This document shows, piece by piece, positions 33,531-41,885 of a DNA stretch of 41,885 nt. How positions within the stretch are numbered: the stretch's first letter is position 1; each line of letters begins with the position of its first letter. Both the position numbers and the translations under genes were made by a program. The notes beneath the pieces are model-generated. The model was not told the origin of the DNA. It did no database searches and saw only the letters and a program-made list of their open reading frames with translations. Source of the DNA: an uncultured Pseudomonadota bacterium (GTDB taxonomy: Bacteria; Pseudomonadota; Alphaproteobacteria; RF32; CAG-239); contig CASERH010000008.1 of the NCBI GenBank assembly GCA_949290295.1, forward strand, positions 1-41,885. The letters are read 5' to 3'.

Positions 33531-35984
33531 ATGTTTAAAACTCTGTCATCTCTGTTAAGCACATTTTTCTTCTTTGCGGTTATTGCATTGGTACTGGTTA
33601 TCACTTCCGTATGGCAGATGTCGCAGGAGTTGCCAGATTATCTGCAACTGGCCAAATATGAACCGTCTGTCACCACCAGATTATACGCCGGTGACGGACA
33701 GCTGATGATGGAATATGCCGCAGAGAAACGCTTGTTTGTGCCGGAAGAAAAAATTCCGTCTCTGGTAAAAAATGCTTTCATTGCCGCCGAGGATAAAAAG
33801 TTTTACAGCCATTTCGGAGTGGACCCGATAGGGATTATTAGAGCCTTTGCGGATAACTTGAAAAATATAGGTAGCGGCAAACGTCCGGCCGGTGCTTCCA
33901 CCATCACCCAGCAGGTGGCCAAGAACTTCTTGCTTTCTTCAGAGCTTTCCTATAAGCGCAAGATAAAAGAGGCGCTACTTGCCATGCGTATGGAACAGGC
34001 CTTTACCAAACAGCATATTTTGGAATTATACTTAAACGAGATTTATCTGGGCAACCGTTCTTATGGTGTGGCCGCAGCCGCTTTGAATTATTTTGGTAAA
34101 TCGTTAGATGAGCTTTCAATAGAGGAGGCCGCTTATTTGGCCGCTTTGCCCAAAGGTCCCAATAACTACAATCCCAGAACTAAATACGCAGCAGCGGTCG
34201 GACGCCGCAATTGGGTAATAGACCGCATGGTAGAAGACGGCTATGTCAGCGAAAAAGACGGGGAAGAAGCCAAGTCAAAACCTCTTGAGGTGATTGAGCG
34301 TCGGGGAGAATTTGTAAAAGACGCCGAATATTTCAGCGAGGAGGTAAGGCGTCGGGTTAACCGTAGTTTTGGCGAAGATGCCTTGTATGAAGGCGGATTA
34401 CTGATTCGCACCACCTTGGACCCGAGATTGCAGCAAATTGCCACCAAAGCCTTTGAGACAGAGTTGAGAAATTATGATACACGCCACGGCTGGCGTGGGC
34501 CCATCACCAATATTTCACTGGAAGGGAACTATCAGGAAGCCTTGAAAAAGGTAGAGGCTCCGGCAGGCAGGGAGAATAGTTGGATAAAAGCTGTCGTTAC
34601 GAGTGTTTCCGATGCAGAAGCCAAAATAGAAACCGTTGATGGTGACAAAGGCGTCATTCCCATGAGCTTGCTCAAATGGGCCAGAAAGACGCTAAAAAAA
34701 CAGGGAGTAGGGTATCAACCCAAAAAAGTGCAAGATGTTCTGCATCAAGGGGATGTGGTTTTGGTTGAGAAGCTTTCAGAAAAGGAGGCCTCGGCTAAAA
34801 AGCTTGCAAAAGACAGTTACTATTTGCGCCAAGTTCCCAATGTTGAAGGCGGCCTGATAGCTATTGATCCTCACACGGGAAAGATTTTGGCCATGGTCGG
34901 CGGCTACTCATTTAAGAAATCACAGTTTAACCGCGCCACCCAGGCCCTGCGCCAAACCGGATCAGCCTTCAAACCGATTGTTTATTTAACGGCTCTTGAT
35001 AACGGTTATTCGCCGACAGATTTGATTTTGGATGCGCCGTTTGTTTTAGACCAAGGCCCTGGTTTGCCGAAATGGAAGCCGGTTAACTATTCCAAAAAGT
35101 TTTATGGACTAATGACTTTGCGCCAAGGCATCGAGAAATCAAGAAACCTAATGACAGTTCGTCTGGCGCAAGATGTCGGCATGGATAAGGTTGCGGAATA
35201 CGCCAAAAAGATGGGGGTTAATGACCACTTGCCGCATTTGCTGTCCATGTCCTTGGGGGCAGGAGAAACTAGAGTAATAAATATGGCCACTGCCTATGGC
35301 ATTATGGTCAACGGCGGCAAAAAGGCAGAGCCATACCTGATTGAACGTATTCAAGACCGCAACGGTAAAACGGTTTATCGCCATGACCGTAGAGCCTGCG
35401 AGGGATGCAAGGTCGCAAAATGGGAAAATCAACCTCTACCGGAGTTGGAAGATAATCGTGAGCAAATCGTGGATCCCTTAAGTGCCTACCAGATGGTGAG
35501 TATTTTGGAAGGTGTTGTCCAATATGGCACTGGCTCTCGCTTGCGCAGTATTGGCAGACATCTAGCCGGCAAGACGGGAACCACCAATGATAACCAAGAT
35601 TCTTGGTTTGTAGGATTTTCGCCAGACCTGGTCGTTGCCGTATATGTTGGCTTTGATGAGCCCAGAAGCTTGGGGCGCTACGAAACCGGAGCGGCGTCTG
35701 CCTTGCCGATTTTCTACGAGTTCATGAAAGAGGCTCTGGCCAACCAACCGGATATCCCATTCCGTATTCCAGCCGGCATCAAACTGGTGCGTGTCAACCA
35801 TGATACGGGACGCCCGGCAAAACCGGATGATAAATCTGTAATCATTGAAGCCTTAAAACCGGAGTTTAGCTTTAATGGTAACAATCAGCGTATTATCGGC
35901 AGTCCGGACGAGGAAGGAGAGGCTCAAATGCCGGTATTCAAAAATGATGATAATGATACAGTACAACTAGGGTCAGAATATTAA
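33531..35984 (+). CDS. mrcA: Penicillin-binding protein 1A (bifunctional glycosyltransferase/transpeptidase)
   Basis: Class A PBP that polymerises glycan strands and cross-links peptides in the periplasm. The 817-aa product has an N-terminal membrane anchor (about 7-27). The GT51 domain has catalytic Glu87 in AAEDKKFYSHFGVDP and the GASTITQQVAKNFLL motif; an OB-like region follows. The transpeptidase domain carries Ser478 in the SAFK motif and KTGTT at 681-685. Its length is typical of PBP1a. It follows the amidase gene and ends in a strong terminator. Confidence 0.95.
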   Translation: MFKTLSSLLSTFFFFAVIALVLVITSVWQMSQELPDYLQLAKYEPSVTTRLYAGDGQLMMEYAAEKRLFVPEEKIPSLVKNAFIAAEDKKFYSHFGVDPIGIIRAFADNLKNIGSGKRPAGASTITQQVAKNFLLSSELSYKRKIKEALLAMRMEQAFTKQHILELYLNEIYLGNRSYGVAAAALNYFGKSLDELSIEEAAYLAALPKGPNNYNPRTKYAAAVGRRNWVIDRMVEDGYVSEKDGEEAKSKPLEVIERRGEFVKDAEYFSEEVRRRVNRSFGEDALYEGGLLIRTTLDPRLQQIATKAFETELRNYDTRHGWRGPITNISLEGNYQEALKKVEAPAGRENSWIKAVVTSVSDAEAKIETVDGDKGVIPMSLLKWARKTLKKQGVGYQPKKVQDVLHQGDVVLVEKLSEKEASAKKLAKDSYYLRQVPNVEGGLIAIDPHTGKILAMVGGYSFKKSQFNRATQALRQTGSAFKPIVYLTALDNGYSPTDLILDAPFVLDQGPGLPKWKPVNYSKKFYGLMTLRQGIEKSRNLMTVRLAQDVGMDKVAEYAKKMGVNDHLPHLLSMSLGAGETRVINMATAYGIMVNGGKKAEPYLIERIQDRNGKTVYRHDRRACEGCKVAKWENQPLPELEDNREQIVDPLSAYQMVSILEGVVQYGTGSRLRSIGRHLAGKTGTTNDNQDSWFVGFSPDLVVAVYVGFDEPRSLGRYETGAASALPIFYEFMKEALANQPDIPFRIPAGIKLVRVNHDTGRPAKPDDKSVIIEALKPEFSFNGNNQRIIGSPDEEGEAQMPVFKNDDNDTVQLGSEY

Positions 35985-35993
35985 AGAAAGCCT

Positions 35994-36030
35994 AAAAAAA
36001 CACCGCTGACAATATTGGCGGTGTTTTTTT
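35994..36030 (+). terminator. Bidirectional intrinsic terminator between the PBP1a and GT-D genes
   Basis: AAAAAAACACCGC and GCGGTGTTTTTTT form a 13-bp stem around an 11-base loop. It is A-rich on one side and T-rich on the other, so it can stop both the plus-strand mrcA transcript and the minus-strand glycosyltransferase transcript. Confidence 0.88.
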
Positions 36031-36034
36031 ATTA

Positions 36035-36895
36035 TTATTTTCCAAGGATAGCCAAACTTCGTTTATAAAAATCTCCCATATCAAACATTTGGTATCCAAG
36101 GTGGGAGAGATCCCAAGCTAAGACAGAAGCTGTGGCACCGGCCTCCATGTAAACTCGCCAAGAGGTATCATATTTTTTTATACCTTCAACAAGTTCATCG
36201 TATGAACCAAAAGCGTTTCGGTCCGGAATATATAAAAATTCTTTTTGAGAAACGCCGTCAAAGATATTAAGAGGATCCCGGACCAAAGGAGATTTTTTGT
36301 TGCAGACAATCAACAACTTTTGCCCGTTCCATAGAGATTTGAGCAGTTTTAGTTTTTCTTCAATCAGAAAACCTTTGCCGTGAGTCGTTCTGGTAAGGAA
36401 GTAAGCGTCACCGTATTTTTGTTTCTTAAAAGTAACATTAGCTAACACATCTTCCAATCGGCGGGTACCATGGTGAACAAACCACGTATAGGCAGGATGA
36501 CTTTTGGGGAGTTTATAGTTGTTAAGGCATACCAGGCAATGTTCATCGGAGCCGTTCTCACAAATTTCTTTTAAGCGCAGCGCAAGCTTTTGATCTGCGT
36601 CATTAAAAGAATTTCTTGTGCCGACGATGATATTAAATTCACCATCTCCGATTCTTGAAAAAGAGCGTGTTTTAAGAGCAATCTCTAAAGTTTCCTCAGG
36701 AGAAAAGACATCAGGATAATGCTCAAGAATTTGCCGATATTTTTCCATGTCTTGAGGAGAAAAAGTGATGACATCCCACTTTCTGGGCATAGAGGCTTTA
36801 AGCTTTTTTCTAAGATTTTTAAATGGAACAAGGTTACAAAGAATTTTTTGAATTCTCCAGGCAATGTACTTGGGAGTTATTTGGTATCTAATCAT
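36035..36895 (-). CDS. GT-D fold glycosyltransferase (DUF1792/SP_1767-like)
   Basis: 286-aa protein with the hallmark of the GT-D family at residues 81-90 (RIGDGEFNII, containing the metal-dependent GDGE motif). It continues with the family-like SFNDADQKLALRLKEI, the LLIVCNKKSPL strand and a C-terminal EAGATASVLAWDLSHLGYQMFDMGDF segment. Known members, such as streptococcal DGT1, add glucose to glycoproteins; others lie in polysaccharide loci. The acceptor here is unknown. It stands alone with AGGA before the ATG and no other sugar genes nearby, which is unusual for a surface glycosyltransferase. Confidence 0.82.
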   Translation of the reverse strand: MIRYQITPKYIAWRIQKILCNLVPFKNLRKKLKASMPRKWDVITFSPQDMEKYRQILEHYPDVFSPEETLEIALKTRSFSRIGDGEFNIIVGTRNSFNDADQKLALRLKEICENGSDEHCLVCLNNYKLPKSHPAYTWFVHHGTRRLEDVLANVTFKKQKYGDAYFLTRTTHGKGFLIEEKLKLLKSLWNGQKLLIVCNKKSPLVRDPLNIFDGVSQKEFLYIPDRNAFGSYDELVEGIKKYDTSWRVYMEAGATASVLAWDLSHLGYQMFDMGDFYKRSLAILGK

Positions 36896-37047
36896 TATGT
36901 TATCCTGCTATAGTTAGGTATAGGACATAGGCTATGTTTTTATATCTAAAGAGTCAAGACGCGTTTAATATCTTGTAAATAAAAAAGACTTGCTTTTAAA
37001 AAGCCGAACGTTTAAGTTTAAGCTAAGTTTGTTTGAAAGAAATAATA

Positions 37048-38161
37048 ATGCGATCAGAAATCTATGAATTAAGCGAAAATATCAAGCGGTCCTTGCAGCT
37101 GCTGAGGAGGTCGCTTTGACTATGAGAATGCCGTTTTAAGACAAGAAGAGTTGGCCTCTCTGACATCGGACGGCAACTTGTGGAATGATCCCGCAGCCGC
37201 CAAAAAATTAATGAGCGAAAAAAACAACCTTGATTTTAATCTTGGTAACTTTGAGCGCATGCAAAGATCATTAAATGATTTGTTGGAACTCTCGGAGTTG
37301 GCAGAGGCAGAAGGCGATGAAAGCGTCATCACGGATGTGATAAATCAGCTAACAAGCTTGCAGGCAGAAGTAAAACACGGCGAGTTGGAGGCTCTGCTCT
37401 CAGGTGAGGTTGATGCCAATGATGCGTATTTGGAAGTCCATGCCGGCAGTGGCGGCACAGAAGCTCAAGATTGGGCAGAAATGTTGCTTAGAATGTATTG
37501 CCGCTGGGCAGAGGCACATAAATATAAGGTCGAATATATAGAAGAAACCGAAGGGGAGGTTGCCGGTATCAAATCGGTGACCATAAAGATTTGCGGGCAT
37601 AATGCCTATGGTTGGCTCAAATCAGAAAGCGGCGTGCATCGTTTGGTGAGAATTTCTCCTTTTGACAGCAATGCACGTCGCCACACCAGCTTTGCCTCAG
37701 TCGGGGTTTACCCGGTCATAGATGATGAGATAGAAATAAACATCAATGAGGCAGATTGTCGAGTAGACACGTACAGGGCCTCCGGTGCCGGCGGACAGCA
37801 TATTAACAAAACCGATTCTGCCGTGCGCATCACGCATATTCCGACCGGAATTGTGGTCCAGTGCCAAAACCAGCGTTCTCAATTTCAGAACCGAGAGGCA
37901 GCTTGGAATATGCTCAAGGCCAGACTATATGAATTAGAGCTAAAGAAGCGAGAGGCCGCCGCTGAAGAGCAAAGAGATTCGCTAAGCGATATTGGCTGGG
38001 GACACCAGATTCGTTCATATGTCCTACAACCCTACAAGATGGTAAAAGATCTGCGCACCGGGGTTGAAACTTCGGATTGCAAAGCCGTTTTAGATGGAGA
38101 TATAGATTTGTTTTTGGCGGCGGCTTTGGCTGATAAGGTGGGGAATGAAGCTCATGCTTAA
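37048..38161 (+). CDS. prfB: Peptide chain release factor 2, expressed by programmed +1 frameshift
   Basis: RF2 reads UGA and UAA stop codons and releases the finished peptide. Frame 0 starts at the ATG at 37048 and gives 23 codons ending LLRRSL before an in-frame TGA at 37117-37119. Slipping one base at CTTTGAC continues as LDYENAVLRQEELASL to 38161, for a total of about 370 aa. The body has SPF (RISPFDSNARRHTSF) for stop-codon reading and GGQ (SGAGGQHINKTDSAVR) for hydrolysis. Naive calling would start at the TTG at 37151 and lose the N-terminus. The 3' end overlaps the hydrolase gene by 17 bp. Confidence 0.95.
37105..37120 (+). promoter_or_regulatory. prfB +1 programmed frameshift site
   Basis: An internal Shine-Dalgarno-like AGGAGG (37105-37110), a 3-base spacer TCG, and the slippery CTT-TGA-C (37114-37120) reproduce the bacterial RF2 autoregulation signal. 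When RF2 is scarce the ribosome pauses at TGA and shifts +1 to read GAC. Confidence 0.95.
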
Positions 38162-38993
38162 GAAGTGGCTGAAGATAATTTTGGGTTTATTTGTCTTGGG
38201 ATATGTCGGCTTTTGCGGAGTGGTCTATTTTTGTCCGCAGTTATTCTTTTACGAGCCCTCTAATCAAGCGTCAAGGCTGGAGGTGGCAAAAGCCAACGGC
38301 TATAAGGCCGAAAGAGTTGAATATCAGGCTCAAGACGGAACCAAACTTTATGGCTGGTATACACCTCCCAAGCCGGGAATGCCCATAATTGTTTTTATGC
38401 ATGGCAATGCTTATAACATAGAAAAATTTTACCATAAATTAGTCCCCTTGGCGGATGCCGGCTATGGAACAATGTTGCCCGAATATAGAGGCTTTGGCGA
38501 TGTTGAAGGAAAAATCACTCAAAAGGGTTTAGACCAAGATGCCGAAGCTGCAGTCAGATATTTACGGCAAAAAGGTTTTGAAAATCAAGATATCGTGTTG
38601 TACGGAATGTCTCTGGGGTCTTATACGGCCACCCACGCGGCCTACGTTTTTTCAAAAGAAGAGCCAGTTAGAGGTTTGATACTGGAGGTTCCTTTTGACA
38701 GTATGTACGAAGATGTCAAAGATATAGTCTCTTTTCCACTGCCGCTAAGCGTTATTATGCGAGACAAATACGATAATGTTGAAAAAATAAAAGAGCTAAA
38801 CGTTCCGTTGTTGATTATGGGCGGCAGTGACGATACCCTAGTGCCGGTAAGAAGGGCCAAAGCGTTGTTTGAGGCAGCCAACCAGCCCAAGAAGATGATT
38901 ATCTACAAAGGCGCCGGACATAATGATTTGTATAATTACAGAAACTACCGAGATATCATAAACTGGCTGAAGAGCAATGAAAAAACTAGATAA
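38145..38993 (+). CDS. Membrane-anchored alpha/beta hydrolase
   Basis: 282-aa protein with an N-terminal membrane helix (about 9-28) followed by an alpha/beta hydrolase fold of the BEM46/YfhR type. It has the oxyanion HGNA segment (FMHGNAYN), the nucleophile Ser in YGMSLGSYTATHAA, an acid Asp in MGGSDDTLVP, and His in GAGHNDLYNY. The substrate is unknown. Two starts are possible (38145 and 38154); 38145 has AAGG 6 bases upstream. It overlaps prfB at its start and the AsmA-like gene at its end by 17 bp each, so the three genes form one coupled unit. Confidence 0.88.
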   Translation: MKLMLKKWLKIILGLFVLGYVGFCGVVYFCPQLFFYEPSNQASRLEVAKANGYKAERVEYQAQDGTKLYGWYTPPKPGMPIIVFMHGNAYNIEKFYHKLVPLADAGYGTMLPEYRGFGDVEGKITQKGLDQDAEAAVRYLRQKGFENQDIVLYGMSLGSYTATHAAYVFSKEEPVRGLILEVPFDSMYEDVKDIVSFPLPLSVIMRDKYDNVEKIKELNVPLLIMGGSDDTLVPVRRAKALFEAANQPKKMIIYKGAGHNDLYNYRNYRDIINWLKSNEKTR

Positions 38994-41885
38994 CAGAACA
39001 TACCGCCTGCGCAAGGTTTTTGATTATATCGGTGTTATATTCCTGGTAATGCTGCTGATGTTTATCTGGCAGCTTTACAGAGGATCGATTACTGTTCCGT
39101 TTTTAAAACCCTACATTATTAAAGCCTTAAATCATGACGATACGGCGTATCAAGTCACATTAGATTCGGTTAATTTGGAGCTGGTTCGTTCCATAAAACC
39201 TCTGCGGATTATCGCCAATAACGTTGTTTATCGTAAGGCAGATGGAACCATTATCGTAAATGCACCCAAGACCTCGGTTTCATTTAGTATAAAAGCTCTG
39301 TTACACGGGATTGTGGCACCAAGCTCGGTAGATGTCTATAAGCCGAAGGTTTATATTTTTACCACCTACGGCGTGGACAAGAAGAAGACCGAAAGCGTAA
39401 ATGAGAAGAAACTCGAATATTATTTTGAGGGCTTTGAAGATTTCTTGGAGCGGTTTAATTCAGAAGATCAGTCATACCCGGAGAGCTACATCAATGACAT
39501 AAACATCAGCGGTGCAGAAGTGGAGTTCCATGAGGTTGATCTTGGCAAAAAATGGGTGCTGTCAGACGTAAATTATCGTTTTGAGAGAGGCTTTACCCAG
39601 TTGGAAACAGAGGTCAATGCATTACTAAAGTTCAATGATTCGCCGTCATCTCTGGGATTGGAAGGAATATACCGTCCGGGGCCAAATAAATTAGCCTTAA
39701 GATTTTATTTTTCTGATGTGGTTCCGGCCAATTTGTTGGAACTGGCCAGCTCAGAAGCTAAAATATTGCCCTATAAAGTTGATCTGCCCTTAAACGGTGA
39801 GATAGATGCTCTTATAAAGGTTGATGAGATAATAAAAAATAGAGAGAATTTATTAGAAAGTTTAGATACTGCAGTTGAGAACATAAAATTTTCTTTTGAA
39901 GGCGGCCAGGGATATGTGGCTTTTTCTGACAATGAGGAAGAAAATTATAATATTGAGGCCTTGACTTTCAATGGCAACATTGCCGGAGGCCTTGATGAAT
40001 TGAGCATTAAAAACGCGGAAGTCGAATTAGACGGGCAGCGAGCCACGCTTGGGTTGGAGGCAAGCGGAATTAAGGATTTCTTATTAAAGTCCTCACCGGA
40101 AAAATTAAAAATAAGCTTGCTAGCCGGAACGCAAAAATTAGCCACTAACGACTTGTACAGATATTGGCCGCAATATATTGCCACCAAGGCATGGAAATGG
40201 TGCAAAGAGAGCTTATTTGACGGTGCAATAGAAGATGCCAATTTCAGATTTGATTTTGGGTATGATGCAAAACAAAAGAAAATTGTTTTTAAAGACCTGC
40301 AAGGAACCGCCTATGCCTCGGGCGTATCGCTGGATTATTTAACCGGCATGCCGAGAGTGACAGATATTTACGGTGAGGTCGAATTTGCAGCAGACAAATT
40401 AAAAATGAATTTTGACAAAGGTGTATCGGCAGATGTCATATTAAACAGTGGCTATGTTGAACTATATGATTTGAATAAGAATGATAATTTTGCAATTATA
40501 AAGCTAAACGGGGTTGGTTCAATTCCGGCTATTTTGAAATTGATAGATAATCCTCCGTTGCAGTATACCTCGGAAATGGGAATAAATCCTGATAATATCA
40601 AGGGCAGTGCAGAAACCGATCTGGGGCTCGAGTTTGAATTAAAACAAAACCTGCGTCCCGATGAGGTAAAAGTAGATGTCAAGGCCGCCCTGAGCGATGT
40701 TTCCATCAAGGGGCTGATGGAGAACAAAACAATAGATGCCAAAACTCTTGCCCTCAAAGTAGACAATCAAGGCCTGTTGATTGATGGTGTCGCAAATTTT
40801 GACGGAATTCCGGTCACCCTAAAATGGAATGAGAATTTCAGTCGCAAGGACTACCAAAGCCGCTATCAGATAAGTTTTAATTTTGATGATAATTTGAAAC
40901 AAAAATTGGGACTGCAATTTAAGGCGCTGGAAGCTCCCTTTGTCCAAGGTTCTATCCCTGCGCAGGCAACCATCACATCTTACCCAAACGGAACAATGAT
41001 TATAGATGCAAACGGGGATTTGCGAGGCGCAGATATTGATTATTCATTTTTAGGCTTCAAGAAAAAGCAGGGAACAGAAGGTATTGTCAGTGCCCGATTG
41101 AATTTTGAGAAAAATAAGCTCAAGGATATCCCGCTGGTGTCTTTATCAAAACCTGATTTTGATATTAAGGGGAAGATCGCGTTAGATTCCAAAGGCCAGG
41201 TACAAACGATAGATATTTCTGAAATTAAGGGCCCCAAGACATCGGCTCGTGCAAAAATTGATATGAGCTACAATCCCAAAGAAAAAATAAAGATAAATGT
41301 CTCAGGTAGCAGCTATAATCTCTCAGACTTTTTTGAAAAAGATGAGGAGGAGAGAAAAGAGGCCAAAGAGCGTCGTCGACAACAAAAGCTAAAAGACATC
41401 ATGACCCCCGAGCCCGAAGAAGAAAATGAGTGGGAAAATGTCACGGATATGGACATCAACATTGCGGTTAACAGTCTGTGGACCAACGAGAACGTTGCCA
41501 TCCGTAATTTTGCCGGCTCGGCTAAAATTCTCAACGGCACCGGAATAGAGGAGATGCACCTGATTGGCAATTTTGCCTCAAGCCGCAAAAAAGATCGTCC
41601 GGCAAATCTGAAGTTGGATTATGTTCCAAGGCCGCATAAGGAATATTTGTTAACCATTGAAAGCGATGATGCCGGCTCAACTTTGAAGTTCTTGCGTTTT
41701 TATGATGATATGAAAGGCGGCAGCCTGAGCATCAGTGCCAAGAGAGATGCAGATAAGAATTTTGTCGGCCATGCCAAGATAAGGAGTTTTAACATTTATA
41801 ACACCCCCGTTTTTGCCAAATTGCTGACAGTGGCCTCCCTAAGCGGTATGGTCAATCTGCTGACCGGGGAAGGAATAGCTTTTTC
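38977..41885 (+). CDS. AsmA-like/DUF3971 envelope protein, cut by the window end
   Basis: Open from the ATG at 38977 to the last base of the window (969 codons, no stop), so only the 3' end is missing. An N-terminal membrane helix (about 16-36, VFDYIGVIFLVMLLMFIWQL) anchors a very long beta-rich periplasmic body of repeated strands, the pattern of AsmA/YhdP/TamB bridge-like proteins that move phospholipid to the outer membrane. The last visible part (KIRSFNIYNTPVFAKLL, TVASLSGMVNLLTGEG) matches the C-terminal DUF3971/AsmA_2 signature as I remember it from alphaproteobacteria. A charged segment near residues 786-820 (EKDEEERKEAKERRRQQ) interrupts the body. The start overlaps the hydrolase gene. 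Confidence 0.85.
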   Translation, partial: MKKLDNRTYRLRKVFDYIGVIFLVMLLMFIWQLYRGSITVPFLKPYIIKALNHDDTAYQVTLDSVNLELVRSIKPLRIIANNVVYRKADGTIIVNAPKTSVSFSIKALLHGIVAPSSVDVYKPKVYIFTTYGVDKKKTESVNEKKLEYYFEGFEDFLERFNSEDQSYPESYINDINISGAEVEFHEVDLGKKWVLSDVNYRFERGFTQLETEVNALLKFNDSPSSLGLEGIYRPGPNKLALRFYFSDVVPANLLELASSEAKILPYKVDLPLNGEIDALIKVDEIIKNRENLLESLDTAVENIKFSFEGGQGYVAFSDNEEENYNIEALTFNGNIAGGLDELSIKNAEVELDGQRATLGLEASGIKDFLLKSSPEKLKISLLAGTQKLATNDLYRYWPQYIATKAWKWCKESLFDGAIEDANFRFDFGYDAKQKKIVFKDLQGTAYASGVSLDYLTGMPRVTDIYGEVEFAADKLKMNFDKGVSADVILNSGYVELYDLNKNDNFAIIKLNGVGSIPAILKLIDNPPLQYTSEMGINPDNIKGSAETDLGLEFELKQNLRPDEVKVDVKAALSDVSIKGLMENKTIDAKTLALKVDNQGLLIDGVANFDGIPVTLKWNENFSRKDYQSRYQISFNFDDNLKQKLGLQFKALEAPFVQGSIPAQATITSYPNGTMIIDANGDLRGADIDYSFLGFKKKQGTEGIVSARLNFEKNKLKDIPLVSLSKPDFDIKGKIALDSKGQVQTIDISEIKGPKTSARAKIDMSYNPKEKIKINVSGSSYNLSDFFEKDEEERKEAKERRRQQKLKDIMTPEPEEENEWENVTDMDINIAVNSLWTNENVAIRNFAGSAKILNGTGIEEMHLIGNFASSRKKDRPANLKLDYVPRPHKEYLLTIESDDAGSTLKFLRFYDDMKGGSLSISAKRDADKNFVGHAKIRSFNIYNTPVFAKLLTVASLSGMVNLLTGEGIAF

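Noticed and set aside
37151..38161. prfB starting at the TTG at 37151
   Set aside because: This would drop the conserved N-terminus; the frameshift site at 37114-37120 joins it correctly.
1..41885. CRISPR arrays, transposases, prophage or defence islands
   Set aside because: No regularly spaced repeats, integrase, transposase, phage or recognised defence genes are visible; the window is mainly core chromosome.

Overview
The window is a stretch of alphaproteobacterial chromosome, moderately AT-rich and densely packed. The evidence is the gene order pyrH-frr-uppS-cdsA-rseP-bamA-lpxD-fabZ, a PhoR-like kinase, an RNase E with a long insertion in its S1 domain, and an MPT-binding/MobA-like fusion protein of a type I know from alphaproteobacteria. 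The outer-membrane genes (bamA, lpxD) show a Gram-negative envelope. An acetate/acetoacetate CoA-transferase pair (atoDA) suggests short-chain fatty acid metabolism, as in uncultured host-associated alphaproteobacteria; the exact lineage is an inference.

Layout. 71-7796 (+): a tight operon for UMP kinase, ribosome recycling, undecaprenyl and phospholipid precursors, site-2 protease, BamA, LpxD and FabZ. It lacks the usual dxr between cdsA and rseP, and rseP carries a 20-bp tandem duplication that shifts its last codons out of frame. 7818-10483 (-): a PhoR-like histidine kinase with a degenerate ATP-lid motif and a metallo-beta-lactamase-fold protein, then a separately promoted structured RNA ending in a terminator, then a small XRE regulator. 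10576-13242 (+): mutS, converging on an unknown 430-aa protein gene (-). 14796-15754 (+): rplM-rpsI. 15884-18504: a PIG-L deacetylase (+) converging on atoD-atoA-exonuclease (-). 18670-21166 (+): a lipoprotein, a molybdopterin-binding/MobA-like fusion and a 70-aa protein. 21163-24934 (-): hflK-hflC-degP-holC. 25039-26034 (+): the Fe-S carrier mrp. 26018-31710 (-): an unknown 572-aa protein, an M48 protease with TPRs, and RNase E. 32212-35984 (+): an amidase and PBP1a. 36035-36895 (-): a GT-D glycosyltransferase. 37048-41885 (+): prfB with its +1 frameshift site, an alpha/beta hydrolase, and an AsmA-like protein cut by the window end.

Much of the window concerns the envelope: lipid A, outer-membrane protein assembly and quality control (BamA, DegP, M48 protease, HflKC, RseP), peptidoglycan synthesis and cleavage, and an AsmA-type protein. 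The rest is translation, repair and RNA decay. I see no CRISPR array, transposase, prophage, tRNA or rRNA. The points most worth checking are the rseP frameshift, the structured leader or small RNA at 8119-8276, the altered kinase ATP lid, and the two large unknown proteins.
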